This document shows, piece by piece, positions 1 to 8,818 of a DNA stretch of 64,000 nt (positions are counted from its first letter, which is position 1; the number at the start of each line of letters is the position of its first letter). The translations under genes were made by a program, and so were the position numbers. The DNA is from Scalindua sp964344685 (GTDB lineage: Bacteria > Planctomycetota > Brocadiia > Brocadiales > Scalinduaceae), in the NCBI GenBank assembly GCA_964344685.1, contig CAYFOK010000007.1, forward strand, positions 1 to 64,000, written 5' to 3'. The notes under the pieces were generated by a model. The model was not told the DNA's origin, made no database searches, and saw only the letters and a list, made by a program, of their open reading frames with translations.

Positions 1-1998
1 ACCTGACGCTAGCTCTGCACCTCCAGTCCCTTGAGGCCCTCCCTGACTCTCCCGGGTTGATTGCCCATCACCTGTTGACTTACTATCCTTTTGTCCCGAA
101 CCGTCAGCCTCTTGCTGTTGTCCCTGTGCTAATTTATCCTTTCTATCCCTGCCAGAATCATGTTGCTGAGTATCTGTTTTCTTATCTTTGCCTGTTCCTG
201 AATCAGCTCCTCCTCCGGCTCCTTTTTCGCCACTTGCAGTTTGCGTGTCAGCGTTCCTCTTCTGTTTGCCTTGACCGCTGTCTGGTGAATCAGACTTCTG
301 ATCCTTTTGACCCTGACTTATTTCTGAACTATCCCCTCCTGCACCGGATTCTGTATCTTTGCCGGATTTAGCCTCAGATGCAGTAGCCTGCTGTACATCA
401 CTTTGACCGCCTTGCCCTTCCTCAGGACTTTGTTCCGTACCAGCTAATGATCTGTTCTCTTCTTTGCCTGCTTCTGAAGTATCCTTTTGATCTGTACCAG
501 AAGGAGCGGATTCGGATTTAGCAGTTTGAGATGATTCTTCTCCTGATTTTCCCTGCTGAGATGCTGAAGATGAACTTTGCGAAGCAGATGACTCTGCTTG
601 TTTGCTCTGGCTTGATTTGCTCTGTGAAGAGTCTGACTGGTTTTTATCTTCCCCACCCATGGGAATACTTGGTGACGGAATGCTGTCACTATCTTTTGGA
701 GGAAATAAAAGCTTTGCGAGTTTTTGAAGCAGTTTTGACTCAGGAATTTTCATCTTTTCTTCCTTTTTCTGCTCCTTCTTTTGATTCTCTGCCTGCTTTT
801 CTTCAGAATCTTTCTCATCAGATTCTGGTGTATCAGTATCTTCTTCTTTTTCTTCTTTCTTTTCCGTATCTGACTGAGCTAACTGCACTGATTTATCTTC
901 TTTTTCGCCGCTTTCCTTTTCTTCCGTATCAGCGGAACCTGGCTTTTCTTCAGAATCTGCTGTTTTTGTCAACTGTTCAGATTTGTCCTTTTTGCCATCC
1001 AATTGCTCTTTATCTGCTCCAGCTATCTGCTCAGGCTTTTCTTCTTTTTCACCTGTTTCCGGTTTCCTTTTGTCCGTTAGTTCAGGTTCCTGGCTCTCAA
1101 CTTTATCTTCAGGCTTTGACTTGCCTTCAAGTTGATCCAACTTAGCATTAATATTACTTAATAAATTCGATATTCGGTTCTTTAATGAATCTTCTTTTTT
1201 CTGCTTCTGTTGCTCTTTTTCTGTAGATTTCGCCAGCTGTTTTTTAGAAACATCTTCCTCTGGCTTCTTATCCAGAGACTGTGTTTCAGTCTTTTCTTCC
1301 TGGCTCTTTTGTGGTTGCTCACTCTTCGCCTCTGCAAGTTTATCCTCTTCCTGTTCATGCTTAGTTCCTGCTGTTTCTTCTTCCTCTGTTTCTTCTTTCT
1401 CTGCAACAGTGTCACTTTCTTCAGCTACATCAATTACAGACCCTTTTGAGTCTGTAATTATTTGATCAGGTTCTACAGGATACTTATAAGGAAGGAACAG
1501 AAAAATCAGGAATAAAATTGATACGGCAATTAAATACTTTGTTGATCTAGGAAATTTATGAGGAATGGACTTTTTTATACTTTCATCATTAAGTTTGCTA
1601 TTGATCTCGTCAACAAGAAGGGCAAGAAATTTATTATTTTCGTTCTGCTCTGCATATTCCAGACCGGTAACAAGACGTTCCTTAAAGCCCATCTTTTTAT
1701 CTAATATACTAGCCGCTTCAGATTTCCCCATCCATCTGGATAATACAGCAAACAGATTCACAAGAAAATAGATTGAGAATGAAGTTATTAGTATAGTACT
1801 GGTATATGGTGGTAAATTGATAAATCTCCTGGTAATTAGCGTAATCAGGGCTACAGCCAGCCCGATTGCTAAAACGGTGAAAAGTACCTTTTCACATCTT
1901 AACACATTATACCTGTAACGTGCCTTTTCCAGCTTTTGCTCTATCTGGTTTTTATAGGAAACCTTCCCTGAATTGTCTACGGTTTCATCAGCCGACAT
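1..1998 (-). CDS. Large membrane-anchored K/E/S/Q-rich protein, DUF4175-like N-terminus (partial, C-terminus off window)
   Basis: On the minus strand one frame stays open from the ATG at 1998 to the first base, 666 codons with no stop, so the C-terminus lies outside the window. Residues about 37-53 and 62-80 are two membrane helices, and a third lies near 150-165. Between them is a segment reading roughly GFKERLVTGLEYAE, which resembles the 'ERLVTALEL' region of planctomycete membrane proteins found beside MoxR/DUF58 genes (DUF4175-like); that link is inference. From about residue 175 onward the protein is low complexity: first rich in E and K, then rich in S, Q, G and D. This looks like a long disordered extracytoplasmic tail. 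The many plus-strand open frames over this region are its shadows. Function unknown. Confidence 0.75.
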   Translation of the reverse strand, partial: MSADETVDNSGKVSYKNQIEQKLEKARYRYNVLRCEKVLFTVLAIGLAVALITLITRRFINLPPYTSTILITSFSIYFLVNLFAVLSRWMGKSEAASILDKKMGFKERLVTGLEYAEQNENNKFLALLVDEINSKLNDESIKKSIPHKFPRSTKYLIAVSILFLIFLFLPYKYPVEPDQIITDSKGSVIDVAEESDTVAEKEETEEEETAGTKHEQEEDKLAEAKSEQPQKSQEEKTETQSLDKKPEEDVSKKQLAKSTEKEQQKQKKEDSLKNRISNLLSNINAKLDQLEGKSKPEDKVESQEPELTDKRKPETGEKEEKPEQIAGADKEQLDGKKDKSEQLTKTADSEEKPGSADTEEKESGEKEDKSVQLAQSDTEKKEEKEEDTDTPESDEKDSEEKQAENQKKEQKKEEKMKIPESKLLQKLAKLLFPPKDSDSIPSPSIPMGGEDKNQSDSSQSKSSQSKQAESSASQSSSSASQQGKSGEESSQTAKSESAPSGTDQKDTSEAGKEENRSLAGTEQSPEEGQGGQSDVQQATASEAKSGKDTESGAGGDSSEISQGQKDQKSDSPDSGQGKQKRNADTQTASGEKGAGGGADSGTGKDKKTDTQQHDSGRDRKDKLAQGQQQEADGSGQKDSKSTGDGQSTRESQGGPQGTGGAELASG

Positions 1999-2372
1999 GT
2001 TGTCTTTCCTGGAAAATTATTAATATAGTTACACCTAACCATTTTAAATATATATCTTTAGATGTAATACTTTATTTTTTCACAAAATCTATAATATTAC
2101 CAGTGAAAAAGTTGTCAGAATCGGGAGTTATCTCATGATCCAGGGGAATGAAATAACTATTTTGAGTTTTTGATTATAACGCAAAGTGGACAAAAAGTCT
2201 GCTATAGAAAAGTTGCGAAGCTGGTTAAATAAACTAAGTGGTAGGACTATAACTGTGAAGTTCACAGGTACAAAATGCATCGTGCGAATCAAAACTTTAA
2301 CGCAATATCAAGTCTTAAATCCCATCTTTCGCCTTAAAAGGGTAAAGATGGGATTTAATTAAAAATCAATAT
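1999..2372. other. Intergenic stretch with one strong inverted repeat
   Basis: No gene is visible between the divergently placed neighbours' ends. The only clear structure is a perfect 13-base inverted repeat at its right end, listed separately. The remainder is AT-rich and I see no tRNA or riboswitch fold in it. Confidence 0.6.
2317..2356 (-). terminator. Inverted repeat, probable terminator of the lipoprotein gene
   Basis: Arms AAATCCCATCTTT (2317-2329) and AAAGATGGGATTT (2344-2356) are perfectly complementary with a 14-base loop. The hairpin begins 16 bases past the stop of the minus-strand gene ending at 2373. There is no long T-run after it on either strand, so termination would depend on the AAA/TTT ends of the stem itself. 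Confidence 0.5.
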
Positions 2373-2870
2373 TTATTCATAGTGTTCTGGAATCCATACC
2401 TTCTCTTCGTATTCATTCCAATAACCGGAAGGTACTTTTCTGTCTTCATAGTGGCCTTCAATTCTTCTATCGCCTTCTACACGTTCCTCTACCCACACTC
2501 TCTCTGTTGTGGATGTATCAACCCAATTTCTCTTTTTCACATATTCATAGTGACCGTCTATTTTATTTTTTCCCTGGCCGGTATTTGATTGTCTTTCCAT
2601 TTCAAGTTGCCTCTGTAAGTCTGCCTTTTCAGCTTCCTCTCTTTTTTTATCCATGTGGTCGCCAACCATAGCTCCACCTACAGCGCCTGCTCCTGCGCCT
2701 ATCAACGCTCCCATGCCGGCATTACCGGTCAGAGCACCGATACCCGCTCCAAGTCCAGCTCCAACTCCTGTTCCCACAGCTGTTCCTTTTTGAGTTGTTG
2801 TCATACAGCCGCCTGTCAAAATTGAAATTGCAGCGACACACACTACAGCGAAAATAACTTTTTTATACAT
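2373..2870 (-). CDS. Glycine-zipper lipoprotein
   Basis: A 165-residue protein with a lipoprotein signal: a hydrophobic stretch ending in LTGGC, the lipobox cysteine at about residue 21. Residues about 28-68 are a run of G/A with GxxxG spacing (GVGAGLGAGIGALTG and similar), the glycine-zipper membrane segment typical of YMGG/OmpA-like outer membrane lipoproteins. A charged coiled-coil stretch and a Tyr/Trp/Glu-rich C-terminus with repeated 'GHYE' motifs follow. The start at 2870 is chosen over an upstream ATG at 2966 because it gives the lipoprotein signal directly and has AGGAGAG about 6 bases before it. Likely an envelope protein of unknown role. Confidence 0.8.
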   Translation of the reverse strand: MYKKVIFAVVCVAAISILTGGCMTTTQKGTAVGTGVGAGLGAGIGALTGNAGMGALIGAGAGAVGGAMVGDHMDKKREEAEKADLQRQLEMERQSNTGQGKNKIDGHYEYVKKRNWVDTSTTERVWVEERVEGDRRIEGHYEDRKVPSGYWNEYEEKVWIPEHYE

Positions 2871-3039
2871 TCGTTTCTCTCCTATCAGATATTTAACGGG
2901 CTCTTTTTGATGCTTATTATATATTACATTTTCTACAATATTTTTGTTCCAAAACGATACTATCAAAAGGAAATAATATTGTCAATGCCTTTTACAACTA
3001 CAGTATTCATTGAAGGTTAGAACTTAAGCCATCAAGAAT

Positions 3040-3798
3040 TTACATATCAATTGACAGTCCGTCATACGCCAGTCTAATTCCATCCGGTAACGTTTTCTCT
3101 GTCTCTTCATGCTCTATATCATGCGCTATATGAGTAAAAAAAGTTTGTTTTGGCTTTAGCGTTGATACTATTTTTATGGCTTGCTCAATACTGAAATGTT
3201 TTTCATGAGGGATATTTCTGAGAGCGGCAATAATGAGTAAATCAAGCCCCTTCAGCTTTTCCACTGAATCTAGAGGTATTTGACTTACATCAGTTACATA
3301 GGCAAATTTATTAAATCGGTAAGCGGTAACTCTCTCCTGTCCGTGCATTACATCAACAGGAATTATTTCCATACCGGAGAGATTAAGGTTCCCTTCGATT
3401 GGAATGAGAGAAACTTTTGGTTTGCTTCCGTTTGAAGATACTTCTCTGAAAGCATATGAGAACATTCTGTATACATTATTTACGGTCTCTACAGACCCAT
3501 ATACCGGTATATCAGCTTTACGTTTTCTATTAAAGTGTCTCAGATCATCGAATCCTAAAACATGATCTGCATGAGAATGTGTCAACAGCACAGCATCTAA
3601 TTTTTTAATATTGTTTTTCAGGCACTGAATACGTAATTCAGTTGCCGCATCTATAAGTAGATTGTATTCTCCTTCCGATATTATAATTGAGGAACGGGTC
3701 CTGGAATTCTTTGGATTGTCAGATGTACATACACGGCACTCACACCCTACCATAGGTACACCGTATGATGTTCCTGTACCGAGAAAAGTAATCTTCAT
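3040..3798 (-). CDS. Metallo-beta-lactamase-fold hydrolase, PhnP-like
   Basis: A 252-residue metallo-beta-lactamase-fold enzyme. It opens with FLGTGTSYGVPMVGC, then CxxC-type cysteines, and carries the metal-binding motif THSHADHVLGFDD at about residues 94-106, with further His/Asp ligands (VDVMHG, YVTDVS, FFTHIAHD). This layout matches PhnP-type cyclic phosphodiesterases and related RNase Z-like hydrolases; the exact substrate cannot be read. The start at 3798 is supported by a 4-base ATGA overlap with the upstream MATE gene, so the two are probably translationally coupled. An ATG at 3864 would add a non-homologous extension inside that gene. Confidence 0.85.
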   Translation of the reverse strand: MKITFLGTGTSYGVPMVGCECRVCTSDNPKNSRTRSSIIISEGEYNLLIDAATELRIQCLKNNIKKLDAVLLTHSHADHVLGFDDLRHFNRKRKADIPVYGSVETVNNVYRMFSYAFREVSSNGSKPKVSLIPIEGNLNLSGMEIIPVDVMHGQERVTAYRFNKFAYVTDVSQIPLDSVEKLKGLDLLIIAALRNIPHEKHFSIEQAIKIVSTLKPKQTFFTHIAHDIEHEETEKTLPDGIRLAYDGLSIDM

Positions 3799-5135
3799 AC
3801 CTTTATTGTTCTCCACCTTCCTTTTCTGAAGAGTATGTATACGGCGATAGCACGTAGTATCCAATCAAGCGCGGCACCGAACCAGATACCGGCAAGTCCC
3901 CATTCTAACACAATTCCAAAGACATAAGCAACCGGCAAGTGGAAGCACAATGTTCCCACTATAGTCACAATCATTGGGCTTAAAGTATCTCCTGCTCCAC
4001 GCAAACCGCCGGCATATACCATATAGATTGCCAGTGCCGGCTGTTCTATCGCAGCAATCATCACGCAATATGCGCTAAGAGCCAGAACGTCCTGCTCTGG
4101 ATGGAAGATACTTGCCATTGGTTCAGCAAATACCAGGAATATAAATGCGAAGAACCCCATCAATGCCAGTGCAATCTGGCAATTTTTTCTCATACTTAAT
4201 TTTGCCAGCTCAGGTTTATTCGCACCAAGACTTTGTCCCACAATCGTAGTAGTTGCCACTCCTAATGCAAAACCAGGCATAAATGAAAGAGCCTCTATCC
4301 TGATGGCGATCTGATGTGCTGCAAGTGAAACAGTACCAAGCATGGTAACAATCTTAATAAAAAAGAGATAACCTATCTGAGTTAGAGAAGCATCTAATGT
4401 TGCAGGAAGTGAAATCCTCAAAATTCTTTTAATTATAGATATGTTTACGTCAACAATATGTTTAAATCGTATTGTTAAAATACTATCCCTGCTGAAAAGC
4501 CGATAAAAAATCAGGCATGCACCTGTTGTATAAGCGAGAGATGTTGCCCACGCAGCCCCGGCTACCTCCATTCTCGGAAAGATCCAGATTCCGAATATGA
4601 GAAGCCAGTTAAATAAGATGTTTATACAGTTCATTACAAGTGTGATCAGCATGGGCGTTCTTGTGTCACCGGCACCTCTGAAAATTGATGTGCCGGCCAG
4701 GATTATCAATCGGAAAATAAAGAAACTTAGTACTATTTTGAGGTATTGTGACCCCAGTGAAACCACATTCTCCTCTGCGCTCATCAAGATAAGAATATTA
4801 TCGGCAAAGTAAAAGATGAACGGGCTGACAGTAAAGCCGAAAACAAGTGTAATCAACAGAGACTGTCCTGCTACCGTCCGGGCTTCATCTTTCTGTTTGG
4901 CACCAAAGTTCCTTGCCACAAGTGCCGTTGTTCCAACATTAAGAGCCGTGAAAACCATTGCAATAATAAAGCCCAATGCGCCTGCCAACCCGACAGCTGC
5001 AACAGGAACTGTACCCAACCTGCCTATCATGATGATATCTACAATGAAGACGGCCAGGTGCAGGACATTCTCCATCGCCACAGGAAGTGCCAATCTTATT
5101 ATATTCCTATTTAAATCCTTTTTTGTCAGTTCCAT
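3795..5135 (-). CDS. MATE family efflux transporter
   Basis: A 446-residue integral membrane protein with about twelve hydrophobic helices in two similar halves, as in MATE (multidrug and toxic compound extrusion) cation antiporters. Typical family segments include FRGAGDTRTPM in the first half and LRGAGDTLSPM at the equivalent place in the second. It probably exports organic cations or a metabolite using a Na+ or H+ gradient. Its stop overlaps the start of the MBL-fold gene. Upstream lies a gap of about 235 bases shared with the divergent acpS operon. Length is normal for the family. Confidence 0.9.
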   Translation of the reverse strand: MELTKKDLNRNIIRLALPVAMENVLHLAVFIVDIIMIGRLGTVPVAAVGLAGALGFIIAMVFTALNVGTTALVARNFGAKQKDEARTVAGQSLLITLVFGFTVSPFIFYFADNILILMSAEENVVSLGSQYLKIVLSFFIFRLIILAGTSIFRGAGDTRTPMLITLVMNCINILFNWLLIFGIWIFPRMEVAGAAWATSLAYTTGACLIFYRLFSRDSILTIRFKHIVDVNISIIKRILRISLPATLDASLTQIGYLFFIKIVTMLGTVSLAAHQIAIRIEALSFMPGFALGVATTTIVGQSLGANKPELAKLSMRKNCQIALALMGFFAFIFLVFAEPMASIFHPEQDVLALSAYCVMIAAIEQPALAIYMVYAGGLRGAGDTLSPMIVTIVGTLCFHLPVAYVFGIVLEWGLAGIWFGAALDWILRAIAVYILFRKGRWRTIKV

Positions 5136-5162
5136 AAGACCTTTTTCTAATTGAAATTATGG

Positions 5163-5191
5163 TTGACAACAACCCATACAATCATTAAAAT
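5163..5191 (+). promoter_or_regulatory. Sigma70-type promoter of the acpS/lipid operon
   Basis: TTGACA at 5163-5168, a 17-base spacer, then TAAAAT at 5186-5191. This is a perfect -35 and a five-of-six -10 at ideal spacing, pointing at the acpS operon. Predicted transcription starts near 5198, giving a leader of about 170 bases before acpS. Confidence 0.55.
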
Positions 5192-5370
5192 TTTCTACTA
5201 AATTTATACCAAGATTTGTCAGATAATATGAGAAACTAAATACTTATGCAAAGTAATTTAGGAAACACTCCTGCCTTACTCACTTTTTCTGAATATACCA
5301 TCATTTCAGTACAACAGAGTACTTGGTTTTTTGTTTTTTATTAGAAATTTCTTTTATTAAAAGATTGTAA

Positions 5371-5754
5371 ATGTATACAGGCATAGATATTATTGAAATT
5401 AACAGGATAGAAAAGATCTTTGGCTCACACAAAAATTTTATAAGAAGAGTTTACACTTCTGATGAAGTTGAATATTGTCAAACCAAAAAAAACTGTTATC
5501 AGCATTATGCAGTACGTTTTGCTTCAAAAGAAGCAGTGCTCAAGGCTTTCGGAACCGGTTTAAGAGACAGGATGAAGTGGACTGACATAGAAACACTGAA
5601 TGATGAACTGGGGAAGCCTTATGTTAATTTGTACGGCAGAGCGAGAGAACTTGCAACTGAAAAAAGAATCGGTGAAATTTCGGTTTCACTGTCTCATTGT
5701 AAAGAATATGCAGTAGCACATGTACTGCTAATACCTGATGAATCGCAGGAATAA
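5371..5754 (+). CDS. acpS: Holo-[acyl-carrier-protein] synthase
   Basis: A 127-residue 4'-phosphopantetheinyl transferase of the AcpS type. It transfers the phosphopantetheine arm from CoA to a serine of apo-ACP. Family marks are GIDIIEI near the N-terminus (Mg-binding Asp6) and RFASKEAVLKAFGTG at about 49-63 (second metal ligand Glu54), followed by the C-terminal 'SLSHCKEYAVA' strand. Length is typical. It is the first gene of a plus-strand series of fatty-acid/polyketide-type genes, which suggests it activates the carrier protein used by that pathway. No ACP gene lies in the window, so the partner must be elsewhere. Confidence 0.92.
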   Translation: MYTGIDIIEINRIEKIFGSHKNFIRRVYTSDEVEYCQTKKNCYQHYAVRFASKEAVLKAFGTGLRDRMKWTDIETLNDELGKPYVNLYGRARELATEKRIGEISVSLSHCKEYAVAHVLLIPDESQE

Positions 5755-5764
5755 GAGAAAAAAA

Positions 5765-7234
5765 ATGAAAAAACTAATTCTTATAAATCCTCATCCTATA
5801 GGTAATGTAGGTGAGGAGAATGTTTCAGTACTAAATCAAATGCCCGTGAACCTGGGATATTTGAAGGCATTAACACCTGATAATTGGGAAGTAGACATAA
5901 TAGATGAAACCCAGGAACTGGCAGTAGATGAAAAAGGAGAAAATGTATTTTTCGATATAACGAACGTAGCACTCGTTGGAATAACTTCTGTAAGCTACCA
6001 GGCAAACAGGGCATACGAAATCGCCACTGCATGCAGAAATAATGGAATACCCGTAATAATGGGAGGAGTACACGCAACAAGCTATCCGGAAGAAGCGGCC
6101 CAATACGTTGACTCTGTAGTAATAAGAGAAGCTGTCCCGATATGGGAACAGATAATTTCTGATTTTGAAAGCGGTGAGCTCAAGAAAACTTATGACGGAG
6201 GCTTGACTCCGATGGAAACATATAAGGATCTCCTGCCGGACAGAAAGTTTTTGACTGACAAGTATAAATACAGGTACTCCGGCATTATTACAACTGCAGG
6301 CTGTCCGTTCAGCTGTGAGTTCTGTTCAGTGCCACAGTTTCAGGGAAGAAAGTACAGAGAAAGACCTGTAGATGATGTCCTGAATGAACTGGAAGCAATT
6401 AAGGGGCAATATAGAGGCCTAATCCTGACAGATGAAAACTTTTACGGCCATAGCAAAAAATCTTACGAAAGGGTTAGAACCCTTTTCAAGGGGATGGTTG
6501 ACAGAGGTATTTATCAGAACTGGTTCGGATTCACCTCGTTGAACATTTATGAGGATGACGAAACGCTGGATTACATGGTAAAAAGCGGATGTGTGGGAGT
6601 GCTCATTGGTATTGAATCTATAAATGAAGATGCATTGAAATCAATGAATAAAGGCGTTAACCTTCGTATAACAATAGAAAAATATAAGGAAGCAATAAAG
6701 AATATAAGGAAGCATGGTCTTGCAGTCTGGGGAACTATGGTATTCGGAAACGACAACGATACACCGGATACATTTAAAGATGTAGTTGATTTTATACTGG
6801 ATGCAAAGATCGACATAATGACCTGTGGTATATTGTGTCCCTTTATCAATACTCCACTACAACAGAGGCTTGATGGTGACAACAGAATGTTCAGAACGAA
6901 CTTTCCTGAAGACTGGATTTATTATACATCACATCATTTAACATATATTTTGTCTAAGCTCTCACTTCAGGAATTTATTGACGGCATAGAGTATGTTTAT
7001 AACAATATATATTCAACTGACATAATAAGAAAGAAGTTCAGGGAAGCAAAAGACGAACTCAACAATCTCAATGCCGCAATGTTTGCATTTAGGGTAAATC
7101 TTGACTGGCAGGAGGTTTACAAACATCTGCTAGAAAACCTGAGAGACCTGCAAGCTTCAGGAGATTACGAAAAAGCTCTGGAGCGCTACGAAGCACTGAA
7201 ACACCAGAAAAACCCGGACATGGCGAGTACTTAA
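5765..7234 (+). CDS. B12-binding domain radical SAM enzyme
   Basis: About 489 residues. An N-terminal cobalamin-binding Rossmann domain (about 1-135, with VGITSVSYQANRAY and MGGVHATSYPEEA) is followed by a radical SAM core with the CxxxCxxC cluster motif (Cys180, Cys184, Cys187 in TAGCPFSCEFC). A C-terminal helical region resembles DUF4070. This architecture is shared by lipid-modifying enzymes such as the hopanoid proteins HpnP and HpnR, which methylate or couple unactivated carbons. The start at 5765 follows the acpS stop by 10 bases; the ATG at 5738 lies inside acpS and only adds a basic tail. Its place between acpS and a ketosynthase suggests it acts on an acyl chain; the reaction is unknown. 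Confidence 0.9.
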   Translation: MKKLILINPHPIGNVGEENVSVLNQMPVNLGYLKALTPDNWEVDIIDETQELAVDEKGENVFFDITNVALVGITSVSYQANRAYEIATACRNNGIPVIMGGVHATSYPEEAAQYVDSVVIREAVPIWEQIISDFESGELKKTYDGGLTPMETYKDLLPDRKFLTDKYKYRYSGIITTAGCPFSCEFCSVPQFQGRKYRERPVDDVLNELEAIKGQYRGLILTDENFYGHSKKSYERVRTLFKGMVDRGIYQNWFGFTSLNIYEDDETLDYMVKSGCVGVLIGIESINEDALKSMNKGVNLRITIEKYKEAIKNIRKHGLAVWGTMVFGNDNDTPDTFKDVVDFILDAKIDIMTCGILCPFINTPLQQRLDGDNRMFRTNFPEDWIYYTSHHLTYILSKLSLQEFIDGIEYVYNNIYSTDIIRKKFREAKDELNNLNAAMFAFRVNLDWQEVYKHLLENLRDLQASGDYEKALERYEALKHQKNPDMAST

Positions 7235-7281
7235 GACTCAGGTTGTTGATTGGACTGTTTCTCAATAGTAAGAACCAAAGA

Positions 7282-7336
7282 GCAAATCCCCCCTACCCCC
7301 CTTTTACCAAGTGAGAATAAGGGGGATTTGCTTTTT
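7282..7336 (+). terminator. G/C-block inverted repeat with T-run (terminator-like or dispersed repeat)
   Basis: Arms GCAAATCCCCC (7282-7292) and GGGGGATTTGC (7321-7331) are perfect, and CTTTTTG follows. It could end transcription after the radical SAM gene or be a copy of a small dispersed palindrome of the 'AAATCCCCC...GGGGGATTT' kind seen in many environmental bacteria. If it terminates, the downstream ketosynthase needs its own promoter. Confidence 0.5.
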
Positions 7337-7408
7337 GTGGAATATGGTTGGAGTACCTTGGGTACTTGGAACCTGGTATTTTATGATTTTTTTTTTAAAG
7401 GAATGAAC

Positions 7409-8617
7409 ATGCCAAGAGTTGTTGTCACCGGATTAGGACTGGTCATCGCTAACGGTATCGGCATTACAAACGCGTGGAGTGCTCTGATGGAAGGCAAAGA
7501 CGGCACGGCAGAGCTGAAGTCATTTGACACATCACAATACAATGTACATCGTGCATGCGAGGTAAAAGATTTCAAAAACGAGACTGTCTTTGAAAATGAA
7601 ACCTCGGCAAACACAATTCACAAATATACATATACTGCTGCAAAAGAGGCATTGAAGGATAGTGGCCTGAGTGACATCGATGGACGAGATAGAGAAAGAG
7701 CGGGTATTGCTATAGGAACCCTTGCCGGAGAGCTGCCTCCATTTGAATACCTGTTGCGTAATGCGCCTGAAGATAAGGCAAACGGCTTTGATATGGGTGT
7801 TGCCCTGACATATCCACCAGATTCTATCACCACACTGCTCTCAGAAGATTTTGGTTTTGAAGGACCTAATATGGTATCACTAAATGCCTGCTCTTCAGGT
7901 AACCATGCTATCGCCTGGGCATTAGACCTCTTATACGAAGGGAAAGTTGACGTAATGCTGGTAGGTGGTGGTGAACTTATCCCACAGACAGAGTTTACAC
8001 ATTTTCACAATCTGAAGGCGCTGGCTCCTGAAATGTGCCAGCCATTTGATAAAGGGAGAAAGGGTCTGATAATAGGAGAAGGCGCCGGAATAATGGTCCT
8101 GGAAACACTGGATTCTGCCTCAAAAAGAGATGCTGAAATATACGCTGAATTGAAAAGCTATGGTATGAGTTGTGACGGGCACCACATGACAGCCCCCCAC
8201 CCGGAAGGAGCTGGCGCTATTGTGGCTATGTCAAATGCACTTTCTATGGCAAATATATCTTATGAAGACGTCGACTACATTAATGCGCACGGAACGGGAA
8301 CACCATTAAATGATAGAATGGAGACATTGGCAATCAAATCAATTTTCAAGGAAAGAGCAAATGAAATACCTGTTAGCTCTATAAAATCAATGATTGGCCA
8401 CACAATGGGAGCAGCAAGTGCAATAGAATCTGTCGTGAGCTGTCTGGCAATTAAAAATAACGCAATTCCACCTACCATACACTATGAAACACCTGATCCC
8501 GAATGTGATCTGGATTATGTACCGAATGAAGGACGAGAAACAGAAGTCAACTGTGTTATAAATAATTCCTTTGCCTTTGGCGGAAATAATGTAACGAATA
8601 TTTTCAGTAGTTTGTAG
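7409..8617 (+). CDS. Beta-ketoacyl-ACP synthase II-like (FabF type), catalytically complete
   Basis: A 402-residue thiolase-fold ketosynthase that condenses an acyl chain with malonyl-ACP. The catalytic triad is intact: Cys161 in NACSSG, His294 in NAHGTGT and His331 in SMIGHTMGAAS, with Lys326 just before the second His. The C-terminal NNSFAFGGNN loop is also typical of FabF. The start at 7409 has AAGGA 6 bases upstream; the ATG at 7403 is too close to that site, and the open frame back to 7250 crosses an inverted repeat. The next gene is a degenerate paralogue, so the two probably form a KS/chain-length-factor heterodimer. I leave the symbol empty because it is more likely pathway-specific than the housekeeping fabF. 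Confidence 0.9.
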   Translation: MPRVVVTGLGLVIANGIGITNAWSALMEGKDGTAELKSFDTSQYNVHRACEVKDFKNETVFENETSANTIHKYTYTAAKEALKDSGLSDIDGRDRERAGIAIGTLAGELPPFEYLLRNAPEDKANGFDMGVALTYPPDSITTLLSEDFGFEGPNMVSLNACSSGNHAIAWALDLLYEGKVDVMLVGGGELIPQTEFTHFHNLKALAPEMCQPFDKGRKGLIIGEGAGIMVLETLDSASKRDAEIYAELKSYGMSCDGHHMTAPHPEGAGAIVAMSNALSMANISYEDVDYINAHGTGTPLNDRMETLAIKSIFKERANEIPVSSIKSMIGHTMGAASAIESVVSCLAIKNNAIPPTIHYETPDPECDLDYVPNEGRETEVNCVINNSFAFGGNNVTNIFSSL

Positions 8618-8627
8618 CACAGAAAAA

Positions 8628-8806
8628 AGTTTAAAGTGAACTACCCGTCCCCGCCAGAACATCTTTGTCAGGCTGGCGAACGGCATAGCCAGGCGGGAAG
8701 TGGCTAAAATTACGGAAAGGATAAATTTCGGTTTTCACAATTTTAGGCACTTGAAGCTTTAGCTCACTTTTTAAAAAGTTTATTTATAACCTTTGTGCCT
8801 TAGTGG
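8628..8806. repeat. Intergenic repeat block between the two ketosynthase genes
   Basis: This spacer carries AAGTTTAAAGTGAACTA near 8628-8645 and, in inverse orientation at 8754-8770, AAGCTTTAGCTCACTTT, then CTTTGTGCCTTAGTGG at 8790-8805. Related strings occur at 40256-40345, 42751-42775 and 43012-43032, and in inverse at about 54783-54800. The middle (8650-8700) is GC-richer with imperfect inverted repeats around GCCAGGCGGG. It appears to be a decayed dispersed repeat. Confidence 0.45.
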
Positions 8807-8818
8807 CAGCAGATTTTT

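Noticed and set aside
57..1145. Plus-strand open frames rich in Leu, Phe and Cys
   Set aside because: They are reverse-strand shadows of the low-complexity K/E/S-rich gene that is open over all of 1-1998 on the minus strand.
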